DNA of 54,962 bases from a bacterium (GTDB lineage Bacteria > Desulfobacterota > Binatia > Binatales > Binataceae): positions 1 to 54,962 of the forward strand of contig JADBKU010000027.1 of the NCBI GenBank assembly GCA_014896235.1, written 5' to 3'. The translations under genes were made by a program, and so were the position numbers. The notes under the pieces are model-generated. The model was not told the origin of the DNA, did not search any database, and saw only the letters and a program-made list of their open reading frames with translations. Positions 53,264 through 54,962 of the stretch are shown piece after piece; positions within the stretch are counted from its first letter, which is position 1; every line of letters begins with the position of its first letter.

Positions 53264-53289
53264 ATATAATCGCACTGATTATATTTTTT
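53264..53289. promoter_or_regulatory. AT-rich hairpin/dyad upstream of the secreted-protein promoter
   Basis: ATATAATC-N5-GATTATAT (53264-53284), an 8-bp perfect dyad, followed by five T residues on the plus strand. It may be an operator or a small terminator; it lies 16 bp upstream of the candidate -35 of the next gene. Confidence 0.5.
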
Positions 53290-53299
53290 GAATGACTTG

Positions 53300-53329
53300 T
53301 GGACAAATGCTCAGTAGTCAGCGTATTAT
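53300..53329 (+). promoter_or_regulatory. Sigma70-like promoter of the secreted-protein gene
   Basis: TGGACA (53300-53305), 18-bp spacer, TATTAT (53324-53329): five of six matches in each hexamer. Expected transcription start near 53336, giving a ~35-nt leader that contains AAGGAGG before ATG 53372. Confidence 0.6.
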
Positions 53330-53371
53330 CCCGGCGCGGTTCATCTCGAACGCATAAGGAGGGGCTAAACG

Positions 53372-53941
53372 ATGCGATTCAAATTGGCGGTGGCGGCGAT
53401 GCTCGCTGTCGGAATGGCGGCGGGAGGCGGCGTGGCGATGGCGCGCGGCGCGAAGCGCGACGGGAAAATTTCCCACGGCGAATGGGAAGGAAAGTGGAGC
53501 GACGGCGACGAGTCCGGCGGCTACAGCGCCGCCAGCGTGCAGGGAACCTATGTCCTGCGCTTCTCCGGCTATATCAATGGCACGGGGACCAATCCTTCGG
53601 CGCCGGTGACCGGACTTGCAATTCTCAACTTCGACGGCGCTGGCAACGTCACCGGCACTGAGACGACCAACACGCTTTTGAATAGCGGCTCCGGCGCCGG
53701 CGTCGTATGCAGCGGCGCCCTCGCCGGTACCAGCTCGCCGAACTATACCGTCAATGCCGACGGCAGCGGCTCGGCCACGCTTCAGCTTACGCTCAGCACG
53801 GGCAGCGATCCCGCCTGCGGCACAAGCCCTATTAGCAACGACTTCAATTTCGTAATCGTCAGCGAACGGCGCCTCGAAGTCTCCGGTTCCGACAACACCG
53901 GAACTTGGAGCGGCGACGCGCTCTCGCAGAACGGCGACTGA
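53372..53941 (+). CDS. Secreted beta-rich protein, unknown function
   Basis: A 189-residue exported protein with signal peptide (MRFKLAVAAMLAVGMAAGGGVAMA). The mature part is rich in Gly, Ser, Thr and Asn, with strands such as GTYVLRFSGYINGTGT and AILNFDGAGNVTGTETT and one Cys pair (VVCSGAL, DPACGTSP) that could form a disulfide. It looks like a small beta-barrel or lipocalin-like surface protein, but no family is assigned. It has its own promoter, strong ribosome site and two terminators, so it is a single-gene, probably strongly expressed unit. Confidence 0.75.
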   Translation: MRFKLAVAAMLAVGMAAGGGVAMARGAKRDGKISHGEWEGKWSDGDESGGYSAASVQGTYVLRFSGYINGTGTNPSAPVTGLAILNFDGAGNVTGTETTNTLLNSGSGAGVVCSGALAGTSSPNYTVNADGSGSATLQLTLSTGSDPACGTSPISNDFNFVIVSERRLEVSGSDNTGTWSGDALSQNGD

Positions 53942-53969
53942 CCTGGCCCGCTCGATCGAGCGCGAATCG

Positions 53970-54005
53970 AGCCGGAGGGACCGCAACCCTCCGGCTTTCT
54001 TTTTT
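53970..54005 (+). terminator. Rho-independent terminator
   Basis: A 10-bp stem AGCCGGAGGG/CCCTCCGGCT with loop ACCGCAA, followed by a T-rich run TTCTTTTTT. It directly follows the secreted-protein gene. Confidence 0.92.
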
Positions 54006-54020
54006 GCGGAGACGACGAAC

Positions 54021-54057
54021 GCGGCCGGACCGTCTGTGGTCCGGCCGCGCGTTTTTT
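54021..54057 (+). terminator. Second, tandem Rho-independent terminator
   Basis: An 11-bp stem GCGGCCGGACC/GGTCCGGCCGC with loop GTCTGT and a six-T run. It backs up the first terminator 16 bp upstream and separates the convergent minus-strand gene. Confidence 0.9.
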
Positions 54058-54095
54058 CCCGACCCTCTCCGCTTTGCGCGCTTGCGCGCCGCGCG

Positions 54096-54962
54096 TCACT
54101 GCTGGATCGTCAGGCTCACCTGCGCCGTATGCGTATGGCTGCCGTTGTTGCCCGTGATTGTCAGCGTGTATGTGCCCGTACTCGCTTTGCGGTTCGGCGA
54201 GACGGTCAGCGTCGAACTCGATCCAGCCGTCACCGGGTTCGGCTTGAAGCTGCCGCTGGTCTTCGCCGGCAATCCGCTGACGCTCAGGCTGATCGAGCTT
54301 GATCCGCCTACCGCGGAGGTTGCGATCGTGTACTTCCCGCTCGATCCTCGTTTGACCGTCAACGACGACGGCGACGCCGCCAGCGTGAAATCCGGCGCCG
54401 GCGCTGACACTACCACGGTCAGCGTCGTCGAATGGTTCAGCGCGCCGCTGGCGCCGTTGACTGTTATCGGATAAGAACCCGCCGCCGTGCCCGTGCCGAT
54501 ATTGATCGTCAGCGCCGAATTGCCCGATCCGTTCGCCGGCGGCGTAACCGAAGTCGGATTCAGCGTGCAGTTTATCGAATTCGTTCCGCACGACCCCGCC
54601 GGCGTCAGCGTCACCGCCGAATTGAACGCGTTGATCGACGTGACCGTCACGCTGCCGTTCGACGTTCCGCCCGTCCCCTGCGTGAAGGTCAGCGGCGTCG
54701 CGCTCGCCGACAGGCTGAAATCGGCCGCGCCCGAACAAGTCGGGAACTTGAACGACCCGATCGCCGTGCTCCATACATAGCTCGACGTGGCCGTGTAGTA
54801 TTCGTTGGTGTACCAGAAGGTGCAGTCGTCGCTCGGATCGATCCGCATCGCGGTGTAATCGCCCCAACGCGTGTAGCCGGTCTGCGATCCATTGCCCGGC
54901 TGCATGATCGTCTCCGATTCCATCGTGTTGAGCGCGTCCGACGGAGTGCGCCCGGTGTACGC
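54096..54962 (-). CDS. C-terminal part of a large secreted protein with Ig-like domains
   Basis: The last 288 residues of a protein whose N-terminus lies beyond the right edge. The visible part begins with a WGDYTAMRIDPSDDCTFWYTNEYY segment and IGSFKFPTC, seen at the end of large exported sialidase- or kelch-like proteins, then two Ig-like domains of about 90 residues (DFSLSASATPLTFTQGTGG...; DFTLAASPSSLTVKRGSSG...) ending QVSLTIQQ. It is probably extracellular and involved in adhesion or polymer binding; the catalytic part, if any, is not visible. Confidence 0.85.
   Translation of the reverse strand, partial: AYTGRTPSDALNTMESETIMQPGNGSQTGYTRWGDYTAMRIDPSDDCTFWYTNEYYTATSSYVWSTAIGSFKFPTCSGAADFSLSASATPLTFTQGTGGTSNGSVTVTSINAFNSAVTLTPAGSCGTNSINCTLNPTSVTPPANGSGNSALTINIGTGTAAGSYPITVNGASGALNHSTTLTVVVSAPAPDFTLAASPSSLTVKRGSSGKYTIATSAVGGSSSISLSVSGLPAKTSGSFKPNPVTAGSSSTLTVSPNRKASTGTYTLTITGNNGSHTHTAQVSLTIQQ

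Overview
The window is GC-rich, tightly packed bacterial chromosome from a Gram-negative organism: there are lipoboxes, an RND/HlyD/TolC envelope pump, HtrA, a UB2H-type class A PBP and a heptosyltransferase-like enzyme. The mixture of Rieske dioxygenase, 4-hydroxyphenylacetate hydroxylase-like flavoprotein, luciferase-like monooxygenase, MaoC hydratase, D-aminoacylase and VOC proteins resembles uncultivated soil lineages such as Binatota/Desulfobacterota relatives. That placement is inference; no rRNA gene is present. I see no CRISPR array, insertion sequence or prophage.

Layout. 1-1588 (minus) is an oxygenase operon, beta subunit - small protein - alpha subunit, with alpha running off the left edge. 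1883-18066 is an accessory/catabolic stretch: lipoprotein, ArsR-like regulator, D-aminoacylase, BNR-repeat protein, M20 peptidase, a 52-bp tandem duplication, MetE-like protein, small Cys-rich proteins, UbiE, GST, MaoC, LLM oxidoreductase, serine hydrolase and PPOX protein. 18360-18455 is a selenocysteine tRNA. 18548-25422 holds an RND-HlyD-TolC-DUF2892 operon (RND gene frameshifted) divergent from an ArsR-rhodanese fusion regulator. OsmC and a P-type H+-ATPase follow. 28438-30880 (minus) is cysK-larE-AhpD-like, and the last of these is a selenoprotein read through an in-frame UGA. 30961-47600 (plus) is glycosyltransferase, HtpX, DUF1844, HtrA, PBP1, TPR protein and then a very compact housekeeping operon tsaD-rsmA-mutM-yjbQ-pilD-tmk-holB-ricT-metG-tatD. 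48467-49847 is an ECF sigma factor coupled to an O6-methylguanine methyltransferase carrying a C-terminal Ada-type zinc domain. The right end has two glycine-zipper paralogs, an HpaB-like hydroxylase, a VOC protein, a secreted protein with tandem terminators, and a truncated secreted Ig-like protein.

Main points. (1) tRNA-Sec and a CxxU AhpD-like protein with a plausible SECIS hairpin lie 10 kb apart, so UGA is very probably read as selenocysteine here. (2) The ECF sigma/MGMT-AdaZn pair looks like an alkylation-sensing regulator with an unusual, permuted Ada architecture. (3) The ArsR-rhodanese/DUF2892/RND cluster rearranges the YgaV-YgaP persulfide module next to an efflux pump. (4) Several operon-leading genes lack a Shine-Dalgarno and instead have a -10-like hexamer 6-9 nt before the start codon, suggesting leaderless transcripts.
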